Below are positions 1 through 9,869 of a stretch of DNA of 64,000 nt, piece by piece. The stretch covers positions 781,609-845,608 of the forward strand of contig NW_003314326.1 of NCBI RefSeq assembly GCF_000143415.4, in the 5' to 3' direction. Position 1 is the first letter of the stretch, and the number at the start of each line of letters is the position of its first letter. The notes beneath the pieces were generated by a model. The model worked only from the letters and a program-made list of their open reading frames with translations, made no database searches and was not told where the DNA came from. Origin of the DNA: Selaginella moellendorffii. Lineage: Eukaryota > Streptophyta > Lycopodiopsida > Selaginellales > Selaginellaceae. The position numbers and the translations under genes are program-made.

Positions 1-628
1 GATAAGACTCCTCCAGTGACGTTCCATCGCCATCGTCTTCGAGCGCGTCACCATTGGTAAAGACGACGACGACGTAGTTCAAGACCCCGGATCCAAACAT
101 CTTCTCAAACGCATCCACGGCAGCGAATTCCTCCTCCGTGAACTTCGACTTGGCCGAGAGCACGAGGAGGATTCCGTGAAGCCCATCGCCAGCCAAATCC
201 ATACACTTGCCAATCTCTCTCGCGATCGACTTGGAATCGAGGGCGGTGTCAAACATCCCTGGAAAGGAGAATCTCTAGCAAAAAGAAACTGCAAGCAAAT
301 CGCAGGTACCTGGAGTGTCGATGACGCGAATGCGTCGTCCATCGGGCCGTGTGATCTGCCCAAGCTCGCACACGCGCGTCACGGAGCCAAGGGACATCCT
401 GGAGTTGAATCTCTTGCCGCCGAGGATGGAATTCCCTGTGGCGCTCTTGCCACTGCCGGTTTTGCCCACCAGCACAAGCGTGGTGCTGCTAGAATCGCGA
501 GGAGAGATTACCTCGGTGTCGCTCTTGGGAGCCTTGTAATTGGAGAAAGCTATGCGATCGCTGCGAATCGGGGCGTCGTAGTCGCCGCCGCCGTTGCTGG
601 GAACGTCTTCCCAGTCGCTAAGATCCAT
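1..628 (-). CDS. AIG1/GIMAP-type GTPase, 5' part (runs off the window)
   Basis: Two exons are visible, 628-310 and 258-1, joined across a 51-bp GT-AG intron in phase 1; the gene continues beyond base 1. The N-terminus is a short acidic leader ([10 protein letters not shown]). The G domain follows: P-loop GKTGSGKS at about residues 55-62 with the AIG1-specific extension ATGNSILGG, then a switch-II DTPG that is split exactly by the intron and completed as DTPGMFD. After the join comes [19 protein letters not shown], the family's GxxAxxLVxxxxxRFTxEE-type block, and VVVVFTNGD, which corresponds to the AIG1 G4-like segment (FTxGD). Such proteins are plant immune-associated nucleotide-binding GTPases, usually septin-like and often membrane-associated; their substrates are unknown. 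The start at 628 is the first ATG in frame. The family call is secure; the specific role is not known. Confidence 0.9.
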
Positions 629-986
629 CGTCCTTCCCTGACCTAAAAGGAAAGATCCTTACAAACAAGCTAAATTTGCAAATGGGTTATGAAAATCGAA
701 AGGGAATTCTCTAAGATAGAGTTGTCATTTCCGGGACTCACAAATTTTAATCAGGAAATTGGAAGTTATTGAGATCCAGGCATAACACAACGACAAAAGC
801 GAATTAGCAGCTGACATGTGAAGATCTTTGCCTTTACATTTTGAAGAAACTGGAAGTATTGCATAGAACGAAGTCAACAAGAACTTAAGAGCTCCACTTA
901 AGGCCTGGAAAACCATTTGTCTGGATGGTAGGCTCTCTCTTTTTCTTCGAACAAAGCACCACCATTACCATTTCTTCGATCTCAGG
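629..986. other. Intergenic, 5' flank of AIG1 GTPase and F-box pseudogene
   Basis: No reading frame with family features or RNA gene was recognised here. It presumably holds the divergent 5' flanks of the GTPase (-) and the F-box remnant (+). Confidence 0.5.
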
Positions 987-1950
987 ATGGGAAACGGTTG
1001 GTCGGATTTGCCACTTGACATTTTCCACAAGATCTTCGAGCTGAGCCTTCAAGCGGAACTTGCTGGCATTGTCAAGTTTGTAAGCCGTGGAGGAGCAATA
1101 CTTCGAGGCGCTGCTTTCAACAACTTAACATCTTCTGGCTAGAAGCGAACCTCTGCAGGAAGCACAAGAGACAGCTCTTGCACTGCGACTGCATTATCTC
1201 GTCTCCAAGAGGTCCACACTCTCAAGCTCCACAGCGTCCACAAGGCCTTGCAAGCTTCCAAGCTGACAGACTCCGCCTGGATTAACACGGCAAGCTCGCT
1301 GCGAGAGTTGGATCTCGTCCCGTGAACTTCCGAGTCTTGGGGCACATCGACCTTGAATCACTCAAGATCAAGTGCTTGCCAGTCATGGCACCGGACAGTG
1401 ACGAGATTACTCCCGGGGCGTTGTCTTGAGCAAGCTCCACACGCTGGCGATGGACATAGCGGCACCGGCTCAAGGTCATGGAAAAGTTTCTGGAGCTCTG
1501 CCCAAAGCCCATCAAGTTTGTCATGCAAGGCCGCCACAGCTGGAAGCTTGTGCTCTTTATGTCCGACCACATCTGACGAGCAAGGTCGTGGTGGTGGCCC
1601 GGGGATAGCAAAACTCGAGCACACGAAAGGTGGTGGTAGACTCGCTCAAGCGGGTGGTGCTGTGGCCGAATATCATCTCGGAAACAATTTCTCTATAGAA
1701 GTGGTGCTGACTCTACATCACTGGGAGGAATCGCAAAATTCCTAGCGGTCAAGATGACTTTGGTAATACTTTCTCGGAGTCTGGGAAGTTGTATGTCGCT
1801 GTGGAGGAGCGTGCTGTCCAAGCTAGTCGAACGTTTTTTCTTTTCACCCAGACCCAAAACTAGGTGCATTATATCTCGATCGCGTTTCACATTCAAGGGC
1901 CTGGTCGTGATAGATATAACGTTGTCCGATCGTTTTTCCCTGTCCTAGGG
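987..1950 (+). pseudogene. F-box / leucine-rich protein pseudogene
   Basis: From the ATG at 987 the frame reads MGNGWSDLPLDIFHKIFELS, a typical N-terminal F-box (WSDLPxDIxxKIF), and is closed by TAG at 1140-1142. Protein-like sequence continues in other frames: an LHYLVSKR / VHTLKLHSVHK-like leucine-rich stretch around 1180-1240, SLRELDLV near 1300, LESLKIKCLPVMAP near 1360 and LSKLHTLAMDIAAP near 1430. At least three frame changes and several stops separate these pieces, and no plausible introns restore the frame. F-box proteins are SCF ubiquitin-ligase adaptors, often with C-terminal LRRs. I read this as a decayed member of such a family; an unusual splicing pattern is the alternative. Confidence 0.6.
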
Positions 1951-2011
1951 CGAGAGAAGAAAACGACCTTCAAGCGTGGGAACAGCGCAAAGAGAAGCGC
2001 GAGGAGGCTAG

Positions 2012-3171
2012 ATGATGGGTGAGTCTTTTTTTCTTTCCTCCTTCTCCATGGCTGCGATTTTTTTCCGCTTGTGAGGCAGTACCGGAGAATGTTGTTGCTC
2101 GATCGAGAGCCAGAGTCAAGATCGATGAGCGCGCGGCTCGGGCTGTCGAGCAGAAGCTGCTGCGATTCTCTTTGTTCACAGGGGACGAGGAAGATCAGGA
2201 GCTTACGCCGAGCGAGCTCATCATCGGTGATTGTCCCAACGCAGAAGCTTTCTCCCGGTGAGAAACTAGAAATAGGCAGGCGCTCCTAACGCAAGTCTGC
2301 TTTTTTCGCTTTTTTTTCCAGGTGGGAATCAGGGCATAAGCGGTTTATCTGCGACTTCCTCGGCGGCAAAATCATCGCAAGGGAGCTCCCGAACAAACCC
2401 CATGGCCACGCTCAGCTGAAGGTGGGAGCTGCTTTTGATGCACAAGCAGCTGGATTGCTGTCCGTGGCTACAACTGTTGGGTATAGACCAGATTTCGGAG
2501 GAAGTCTCTATGTGCCTGATGTGGTTGTCAATGTTATTGGTGAGAGTAGTATTCTTCCACCAGGGGTGGCGGCAGTGCACGAGTATGGAGCCATCGTCGT
2601 AGAGATCGCTACATCACAAAGGCCGAAGAATCTCCATGAGCGCGCAGCTATCTTCTTGGGACCTAATTACCCTCGATGTGCTATTTACGTGGGTCTCAAG
2701 CGTTTCAATATGAGAGCCAATGGCACCATGGCCATGCTCGCTACAGTTTATGAACGACCGCCACCACCAGTAGCTGGAGTTGGAGGAGGAGTCGGAGGGG
2801 CGGCTGGAGGAGGTGGAGGACCAGGGCCGGCTGGGCCTGCTCCAGCCGTGCCTGTTCCAGGTGCGCCTGGCGGAGCAGGGCCGATGCCCATACGCTTAGT
2901 CTCCTTTGGCACAGGACCCTTGGGACCAAATGCGACTTGGAAAAATGACCCGAATCTCACAGGCATTGGAAGGAATGGAGTTCCGTTGACCGGACCTGGA
3001 ATTGCACAGTACATCCTACGCTTTCCAGCACTTCAGGTTTTTTCGACTTTCGTCCCTCCTGGGGGAGGAGGAGCAATAGGAGCTCCCCCACCTGGAGCTC
3101 CTGTTGATTATACGTTAGATCTCTTTTACGTTAAGGAGGCTTTTCTCAAGCCGAATGCACCAACGTATTAG
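2012..3171 (+). CDS. Uma2-like / PD-(D/E)XK-fold protein with Gly-Pro-rich insert
   Basis: Exons 2012-2018, 2080-2257 and 2322-3171 give 344 residues. The first coding exon is only 7 nt (ATGATGG before GTGAGT) and is preceded by an in-frame TAG; phases match at both introns. After an acidic/basic leader the body looks like the Uma2-type restriction-endonuclease fold: FICDFLGGKIIARELPN (strand-turn-strand), HGHAQLKVGAAF (helix), YVPDVVVNV (the PD strand), then EYGAIVVEIATSQRPKN with VVEIA in the position of the catalytic E-x-x strand, and RCAIYVGLKR as a closing strand. The lysine expected after the acidic strand is not evident. A Gly/Pro-rich linker follows at about residues 195-245, then a conserved-looking C-terminus (MPIRLVSFGTGPLGPN). 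Uma2-type proteins are common in cyanobacteria and rare in plants. The fold call is by pattern only. It could instead be a plant-specific protein of unknown function. Confidence 0.6.
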
Positions 3172-5013
3172 AAATTGAGTGTAGTAGTATTGGAGAACTT
3201 TATAATCTTAGACTATAGTCTACTGCATTGATTTCTCTTTGTATCTTTGGCGTGGATGAAAAATTCTGAGCGTGTATGTCAATATGTCGAAGTGAAAGTT
3301 GGTATTTTGCTTGTTCATGTTCCTTTATGCATTTGTCTGCCAATGGTAGTGAGACAATGGTGTGGTGAAAAAAATAAAACAAAGTAGAAATAGAAAAATG
3401 AGAAGAAACAAAAAGATCATGGCGTGTAACAAGGAACTTTGCAATATCTCACAATAAGAAGCATTAAAGTTGTTTAGCAAAATGGGTGTCAATCTAAAAT
3501 GTAGCAGTAAGCTTGTTATAAAGATGGCATTTGAGCAGCCTAGTGGTTGTCTGTAATATTGCATTACAGCATACGTTGATCAATATCTTTATAATTTTCA
3601 GACACATAGCTCCAACTTTAGAAAAAAATTTGTAAATGGGACAAAAAACACAAATTGTAATCACCATATTAAAATAGTACAGATTTAACATTAAAATGGC
3701 ATAATAAATATAGTTATTTTTCTTAAGAAAACCTATATAACAGTAGTGGATATATCTAGAATATGCTTGGATATTTTACCATCCAATGGTTATTATTTAT
3801 TTAGATTAATTTTGTATATATAATTTATAAATATATTTTTAGTTTAGTATATTTAGTTTATTTACCATCTAATGGTTGATATGAAATAAAATATCTTGTG
3901 TTTATAAATTATGAAAATGTTTATAATTATAAAATTCCAATTTATCAATTTAATTAATAAATAATACTAGATATGAATAGCACTACATACAAGATCCATG
4001 AAACAATCGTGTTCAATCTATTTTATAAAAGGAAAACACACTTAAATTGGTTTTCAATTCAAAAGGGTTTTACATATAGCAAAGACTCAACTTTCTTTGT
4101 GTACAATCACAACTCCTTTCACCACTGTTATGGTAAATAGGATCTACCTGGTAAAAACCCTAAAAACAAAATTATGTTAAAATATTTTTAAAAACTATTA
4201 TAGTATTACTATTATCTGTTTATTTAACTATAAATTCATCCATAACATGCCATTTTATGTATAAGTAAAATGCTTACATAAATATAAATATAAGAAATGA
4301 CTATTAGTTACTAAGTATAAAATTCTTAAAATTTTAAAACAGATTATTCTTAATACATAAGTGAAGTACTTTAAATAAAAAGTTATATAAAAAAAATACT
4401 CAAATTATTTCTGACAGAAAGTTACATTTTTATTTTTAATTGCAATTTTTTGTATGATGGAAAAATTATTATTAAAAATATGATTTCTTGTCAGACTTTT
4501 TATGAATAATTAATTTTTATTATTTTATTAAATTAGTTTGAAAAAAGTTAAGTAGCATATACATGGCATTTCTTGGTCTATCATAGGTTGAAGTAGATAG
4601 CCTGGGCACTAGAAAATACTTACACAACTTGGATGGTGGAACATGCACACAGAAACCCTATCCTTAGGATCTTATGAGCTTTATGCTATCCACTCAGAAC
4701 AAGTCAACAATACTTACGCTACGTTCTAGATGGTGGCGTTTTTCTATCATGAAAGACTATGGCCATCGTGAAGAGCTGATGCCTTTGCATGGCAAACAAA
4801 AAGAGGTGTACATCAAAGAAATCAGTGAAATCATTTTGGGCAAGATTCACAAGTTGATACATTTTAACAAAAAAGTTTAGATGCATAATATGTGATGCAT
4901 CACAATGTATCAACTAGAATATCCCTAGAATATATCCACTATACAGCATTAGCCTTCGATAAACCCTATACTAAGACTCCTAATATACTATTGCTTCTTG
5001 GATTTAGATTTGG
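3172..5013. other. AT-rich intergenic DNA, no gene seen
   Basis: This stretch is conspicuously AT-rich, most strongly 3560-4560, unlike the GC-richer genic DNA either side. Small open frames have no family features. I see no intact transposon, no TIR/LTR pair and no RNA gene. Confidence 0.55.
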
Positions 5014-5016
5014 GGG

Positions 5017-5210
5017 GTTGGGTTGTGCCAGGCTAAGGCGGTAGTGTAAGGCCGAAGCGACACGTGGAGGACCGGGTAGCAAGCTACCGGTGGTCCCCCT
5101 CCCACAAAAAATTAGGTTAATAGCATTGGGGCACGTGGCCCCATATCAGCTATTAAACTGATAAGAACAGATACTACACTTGATCTTAGCCAAAAGGCCG
5201 AGAAAGGTAT
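5017..5210 (-). ncRNA. U2: U2 spliceosomal snRNA
   Basis: Read on the minus strand from 5210 the sequence begins ATACCTTTCTCGGCCTTTTG, the invariant U2 5' end, and continues through the branch-point recognition segment GTAGTA (in AGTGTAGTATCT). The stem IIb loop and the TTATCAGTTTAATA segment follow. The Sm site is AATTTTTTGTGG near 5109-5098. GC-rich 3' stem-loops III/IV follow. U2 pairs with the intron branch site in the spliceosome. The length of about 194 nt suits plant U2; the 3' end is approximate (5014-5020). The gene lies 138 bp downstream of the RhoGDI stop codon on the same strand, so its promoter overlaps the RhoGDI 3' UTR or flank. Confidence 0.95.
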
Positions 5211-5235
5211 GAGCTTCTTTTGTCCCAGCCCTCTC

Positions 5236-5282
5236 TTATATACTCAAGCCCGGGCACGATTCTACGCCTTCGCATGTGGGAT
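5236..5282 (-). promoter_or_regulatory. Plant Pol II snRNA promoter: USE and TATA box
   Basis: On the minus strand ATCCCACATGC (5282-5272) matches the plant upstream sequence element RTCCCACATCG at about -62 to -72, and TATATAAGAG (5242-5233) is a TATA box at about -26 to -32 from the U2 start. The spacing of about 29 nt between the two elements is nearer the Pol II-type (about four helical turns) than the Pol III-type arrangement. Confidence 0.85.
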
Positions 5283-5347
5283 AGGGCGCACGCCTACGTG
5301 TCTCACCCTAAGTAGGGCACAGACATTTAGAAACCCTAAGCTTTATT

Positions 5348-6561
5348 TCAATCCCATTCTTTTCGAATCTCAAACGAATAGCTCAAATCCAAGTAGCATC
5401 GCTTGTCATCGTCGAGGAACTGCAGCGCACATCGAAGGAAAAATGAAAAAGGTAAGAACAATCTCTGGAACACGAAAATTTGAGCTTGCCTTCATCTTGG
5501 CCGAGTAATTTCCCCTCGCAAGGATCCCGCTCGGTGTCGTCTCCTCATCGATCGTGTGTGTGTACGGGTCCTGCTGCGGAGCAAAAGTTCCAAGCATTTT
5601 TCTCGTTTGATCGACTGCAGAACGGAGGTTTGAGTCAGAGCTGAAGTTCTTAAAAGTGGAAAGCGAAAAAGAATCAAGGACGTACCTCTCAGGCCATTCT
5701 TCCAGACGGTGTTCGAGTAGACGAGGCCCGAGACGAGGTTGTGGTGAACCGAGAATGTAAACTTGAGGCAGTAGCTGGTGCCTTCTTTCAAGCTGAAAGA
5801 GCTCCCCCGCGAATTTGGAACCAGCGGCAATGGAACAATCACGTCGGGTCGCCCCTCTACGATCACTGTGAGGGAACTGAGCCTGACCTCCGGCTCCAGT
5901 CGCTCTATCCCTCGCAACAAAGAAACAGAAGAAAAAAAAAACATCGACAATCTCGTCAGCTTTGATGTGCTGCATGATCATGAGCTTACCTTACCATCGA
6001 ACGATTCAACACGGAGAGAACCCAGGAGCTGTTCCTTCCAGCGTCGCAAGCTCTCATCATCCTGTGTTAGACAAAAACAAACACCACTGTTTAGAGTAAA
6101 TAGTTTCCAGTACAGACCCAACTCACTCTCGAGACAAGTGATAAGAACTAACTCTTCCCTAAACCCACGAAAGTTTGATCACAGAGATCCATCTCTCGAC
6201 AAGCTAAAGATCATGGAAAATGATTTAAAATGCTCTGACAGGAAACTTTTTCCATAACGGATGAAACATTTTGGGGAGTCTAAAATCATTCGAGATCATG
6301 GATGGGAGGAAAACATACCTTGTCGCGCTCGATGTGATCCCTGAGCGGTACCAGAGGCCCCAAATACCCCTCGGCAAGCTTGGAATCTTCCTCATCCGAC
6401 TCGCACAGCGACACACGGCTCAGCTGCCTCTGGAGCCCCTCTGCCCCACCTCCAGAGCATCCAGCCGTGGCGGCGGTGGCGCCAGCGGCGGCACCAGCGG
6501 CGGCGGCGACCCCATCGCTGCCTATGAATCCGTTCATCCTGCACTGGAACCGATGGATCAC
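5348..6561 (-). CDS. Rho GDP-dissociation inhibitor (RhoGDI)
   Basis: Five exons: 6561-6319, 6061-5995, 5910-5686, 5614-5490 and 5419-5348; 243 residues (an inner ATG at 6537 is also possible). The N-terminal third is Ala/Gly-rich and acidic (regulatory arm). The immunoglobulin-like geranylgeranyl-binding domain follows: SLRRWKEQLLGS, EGRPDVIVPLPLVPN, FSLKEGTSYCLKFTF, VHHNLVSGLVYSNTVWKNG, MLGTFAPQQDPYTH, TTPSGILARGNYSAK and the C-terminal LDLSYSFEIRKEWD. RhoGDI extracts ROP/RAC GTPases from the plasma membrane and controls polar growth. Intron 4 (5489-5420) begins GC and ends AG: AAG|GCAAGC...GCTGCAG|TTC. Only this junction restores the conserved C-terminus; reading through gives an unrelated tail. 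The family call is secure. Confidence 0.95.
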
Positions 6562-6718
6562 ACCCTCACAAGCTCATTAGCCTAGCGAGCGGCGATCTGT
6601 GAGGAAATGCTGGAATGGAGCTCCCGAAACCCCGATCGATCGATGCCTGGACGAAATATCGGTGATGGATCGAAGAATCGAAGAAGCGCTTGGTGGAAGG
6701 AATGAAAGAACCTAAAAC

Positions 6719-6743
6719 CGAGAGAGAGAGAGAGAGAGAGAGA
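6719..6743. repeat. (GA)n microsatellite
   Basis: About twelve GA units lie between the divergent RhoGDI (-) and DEK_C/SWIB (+) start codons. GA tracts are common in plant 5' regions, where they can bind BBR/BPC factors; a function here is inferred only. Confidence 0.8.
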
Positions 6744-6857
6744 AAGGGGTAAAAAATTTGAATTACCAGCGTGTGAGCGGGGGATCGAACTCGAGAAACT
6801 TAGCGCATTAATTTGCCCTAGTCCCAGTTAGAAAGTTTAGGTTTAGAATCCATTAGA

Positions 6858-8195
6858 ATGCGCAAGGACGAGGATGGCCGCGCCGCGATGCCGCCCGACG
6901 CAGCGATCGCCAAGCGCGTCAGGGAGATTCTCGCCAGCGCCAATCTCAGCGAGGTTTCTTCCAAAGACATTCGCAAGCAAATGGAGGAGGAGATGGGCGT
7001 GAGCTTGAGGTCGAAGAAGGCGTTTCTTCGCGAGCAGATTGAGAGTTTCATGGCCGAGGCGGAGGATTCCGGCGAAGGCGAAGCGGAGGAGGCTGCCGAT
7101 GCCGAAGCCAGTGGCGATGGAGATGGAGATTCCAGGCTCCGGGACAAGCTCCACTCCGCAATTCGAGAGAGGTAAATTTTTTCTTCCTCATACGTTGATA
7201 AAACATGGCTTGAGAAATTCCCCTTCTTTCTCATCAGTGCTCCATCCAAGAAAACAAAGAAGAAAGGACTGACTGGACTCCAAAAGCCTTGCCAATTGTC
7301 AGATGTGCTGGAAGCTATCGTCGGCATTCCACAAGCTCCAAGGTCACAGGTTTGTGATATCTTCACTCTGGATTGACGATGTTTCTATTTTCTTGGCTTC
7401 CAGGTTGTGAAATCTCTCTGGGCTTACATCCGCGAGCACAATCTCCAGGTGCCCGAGGACAAGAGGAAGATCAAATGCGATGAAGCGCTCAAAAAGGTTT
7501 TTAATTCCGACTACATTGACATGTTCTCCATGAACCAGAAGCTCACCAAGCATGTCATCCCTCTCGACGGTGAGCTTTGCTTTCCAAAAATCCTCTCGCT
7601 GATGAGAACTTGGCAGAGCTGGTGTACGAAGCTGGAGCCGCGAGTAAGGGGTTTTGGAGTTGTGCTTCATCGTTTCTACTGACTGGATTACCTTGCAGAG
7701 AGGAAGATCAAAGACGAAGAAGAAGATGAAGATGGTAAAGAAGGATTAGCCGAGAGGGCTGTAGATCGGGAAACCAGAGCTGCTAACAGACTTGCTCGGA
7801 AGCGAAAGGCAGAAGAGCGAGCTGAGAAAAAGGAAGAGGCCAAAAAAGCCAGGAAAGCTGCTGGCAAGAGCCCCAAAGTGTCTGGATTCACAGTTCCCAT
7901 GAAGATCTCTCCAAAGCTTAGAGAATTCTTGGGAACGGAGGAGAGCCAACTCTCGAGGCCGGAAGTGACGAAGCAGCTGTGGGATTACATCAAAAGCAAT
8001 CAGCTCCAAGTAAGTTTGAAAAATTCGGATCTCTTCTCGATGAGAAGGAACCATTCTTTTGATCAGGATCCTTCGGACAGGAGGAAGATCTTGTGCGATG
8101 AAAAGCTCGAGAAGCTGCTGGATTGCAAGTCGTTCAATGGTTTCGGTGGTCTTCCCAAGTTGCTGCAAGCTCATCTGACAAGCACTCGTAAGTAA
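6858..8195 (+). CDS. DEK_C and tandem SWIB/MDM2-domain chromatin protein
   Basis: Five exons: 6858-7171, 7238-7349, 7404-7569, 7699-8009 and 8067-8195; 343 residues with all phases matching. Residues 15-65 form a DEK C-terminal-type helical domain (IAKRVREILASANLSEVSSKDIR...). An acidic stretch follows, then a first SWIB domain (LSDVLEAIVG, VVKSLWAYIREHNLQVPEDK, IKCDEALKKVF). A highly charged Lys/Glu linker leads to a second SWIB domain (MKISPKLREFLGTEESQLSR, LWDYIKSNQLQ, ILCDEKLEKLLDCKSF). The layout matches plant proteins related to yeast UAF30 and SWI/SNF BAF60 domains, which act in chromatin and rDNA transcription. The terminal GTAAGTAAC supplies TAA if unspliced. Splicing into a downstream exon was considered, but that DNA is the last exon of the opposing KXD1 gene. 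Confidence 0.92.
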
Positions 8196-8272
8196 CAACA
8201 ATGGAAAGAGGAGGCGATTTTGATAGCTGCTACAAACTCTTCGGTAAATTATTCTCTGTACATACAGATTTC

Positions 8273-8697
8273 TCAGTGGTGATCCGAGAAAGCGTCAGGA
8301 AACTGGCTCTGGATCCGATTTTTTATGATCCTAACAGCAAAGTTTTCTTTGAAAAGAGTGAAAAATTTGTGCTTACCTGATGTGCTTGAAAATGTGGTCT
8401 AGATCGGCTTTCATGGATTTGAGGAGCTTCGTGTTCTTGGCGAAATCTGGAGCTACCGCGGCGAAGCTACGCTCGGAGAATTCGTTGTAGTGCGAAAGAA
8501 CCGCGTTGCTATCGCCTAGCCTGCCCAATCTGTGACGCGAGCGATTCAAAACCACCACTTCTTTTTCTTCGATCGATGATGATCACTCACATGAGAAGCT
8601 GGAGGCGCTTGAGCTCGTCGATGCTGCTCGGATCGAGAATGGATTGGATCTGCTCCGTCGCCTCGGACGCTGCCGCTTGGATTTGCTGCTCTTCCAT
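8273..8697 (-). CDS. KXD1: KxDL-motif protein (KXD1/BORC-type subunit)
   Basis: Three exons: 8697-8591, 8529-8377 and 8330-8273; 105 residues, phases 2 and 2. The N-terminal helix is MEEQQIQAAASEATEQIQ. The KxDL core reads LKSMKADLDHIFKHIR, containing the family's K-x-D-L. The last exon gives IIKNRIQSQFPDAFSDHH, matching the usual KxDL C-terminus (xxPDAF). KXD1 proteins are small coiled-coil subunits of BLOC-1/BORC-like complexes in endolysosomal trafficking. The 3' end is 78 bp from the 3' end of the convergent SWIB gene, and the 5' end is 50 bp from the divergent FKBP start. Confidence 0.9.
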
Positions 8698-8747
8698 CGC
8701 CAAACGCGAAGAACCCTAAATTATTTATCATTCAAACGGCTATAGGG
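8698..8747. promoter_or_regulatory. 50-bp bidirectional 5' region with telo-box
   Basis: Only 50 bp separate the KXD1 (-) and FKBP (+) start codons. The interval contains GAACCCTAAATT (8710-8721), a telo-box core, and a TTATTTATCA AT-rich stretch. Transcripts must overlap or share a compact divergent promoter. Confidence 0.6.
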
Positions 8748-9581
8748 ATGAGTCTTTGCGATTGGAGGTTGTGGCTTCTTCGTTGGAAGAATGGCGCCAA
8801 ACCTAGGGCTTCTACCTGTTGTGCTCCTCCGGCTTCCCTCGATCTTGGAAGGCGGCATTTGATTGCCCTGGGAGTTTCCCTCGGATTGTCTGCGCAGAAT
8901 GCCGTAGCGATCGAGCAGCCGAAATCTCCTCCACCGGCTTCAAAATCTTCGCAGTTCTACGAGATCCAGGGATCTGGTGGCGTCAAGGCTCTGGATATCA
9001 GGCTTGGCGCTGGAAAATATCCCAATCCTGGAGATAAGGTAATTCTTCCTTGTTTCCTCCTTGATTTCTTTCTATCTTCGCTGCCCAGGTTGCAATCCAC
9101 TACTATGGAAGGCTCGCAGCGAAGCAGGGCTGGCGATTCGATTCAACGTACGATCACAAAGACGAGGATGGGAATCCAAAGCCATTTGTTTTCACGATCG
9201 GCTCAAACAATGTAAGAGGAAGGAATTTTTTTTTTCTTGTCTTTCTATTAAGAAGGAAAGAACTACTATTTCTCTTATGTAGGTGATAGCGGGCTTGGAT
9301 TCAGCAGTGAGAACAATGAAGCCTGGGGGAATTCGTCGTCTCATCATTCCACCATCGCAAGGCTATCAAAGCACCACACAAGACCCTCTACCTCCAAATG
9401 TAAGCTCTACTCATCTTCTACCACAAACACCTTTGAAGAGCTCTTTCTTCACGCACAGATCTTCGACAGGCAAAGGCTCTTCACCACCATCTTTAATCCC
9501 ACAAGAGTAGCAAACGGAGAAAGCTCCACGCTTGGAACGCTTGTTTTCGATGTGGAGCTCGTCAGAGTCACAGAGGAATAG
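8748..9581 (+). CDS. FKBP-type peptidyl-prolyl isomerase, predicted thylakoid lumen
   Basis: Four exons: 8748-9038, 9089-9211, 9283-9399 and 9459-9581; 217 residues, all introns in phase 0. The N-terminus is a bipartite plastid-to-lumen transit sequence. After a Ser/Arg-rich stretch come a twin arginine (GRRHLIALGVSLGLSA) and the cleavage-type AVA at about residues 50-52, the pattern of Tat-dependent lumen proteins. The FKBP fold follows: ALDIRLGAGKYPNPGDKV, VAIHYYGRLAAKQGWRFDST, KPFVFTIGSN, VIAGLDSAVRTMKPGGIRR, IIPPSQGY and a C-terminal GTLVFDVELVRV strand. Between the last two strands is a lineage-typical insertion (FDRQRLFTTIFNPTR). The active-site aromatic pattern is not canonical, so folding-catalyst activity is uncertain. 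Plant lumenal FKBPs assist photosystem assembly; the exact subfamily is not assigned. Confidence 0.9.
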
Positions 9582-9869
9582 CTCGAATCATCAAACTTCG
9601 CACGAGGAACTCAAAAGTCTGGAGAGGTATAGTAAATCGAATTCGTTTCGTTTTTTTCGTTCGTATTTCTCACTGACCAACTTCCTACATTTGCCAGCAA
9701 AACAAACTTCATTTGGTCAGCCTGGATTTCTTCAAACCAAAAATTTTCTCCCCCTCTAAAAACCGTTCGGATCTTCCCAAAACAAGGAACAACCTTATGT
9801 ACTCATTTACAAGCCCGCCGTCCTCCTCCTCTCGTTGCTGTTCTTCGTCGCCATCGTCGTCTTGTCGAC

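Noticed and set aside
176-646. 156-codon plus-strand frame opposite the AIG1 GTPase
   Set aside because: It is the antisense shadow of the GTPase exon and crosses its intron; no family features.
4674-4880. 68-codon frame in AT-rich DNA
   Set aside because: No conserved motif, splice partner or codon bias.
8270-8340. Possible last exon of the DEK_C/SWIB gene (acceptor CATACAG at about 8267)
   Set aside because: The same bases form KXD1 exon 3 on the other strand with a conserved C-terminus, and the SWIB domain is complete at 8195.
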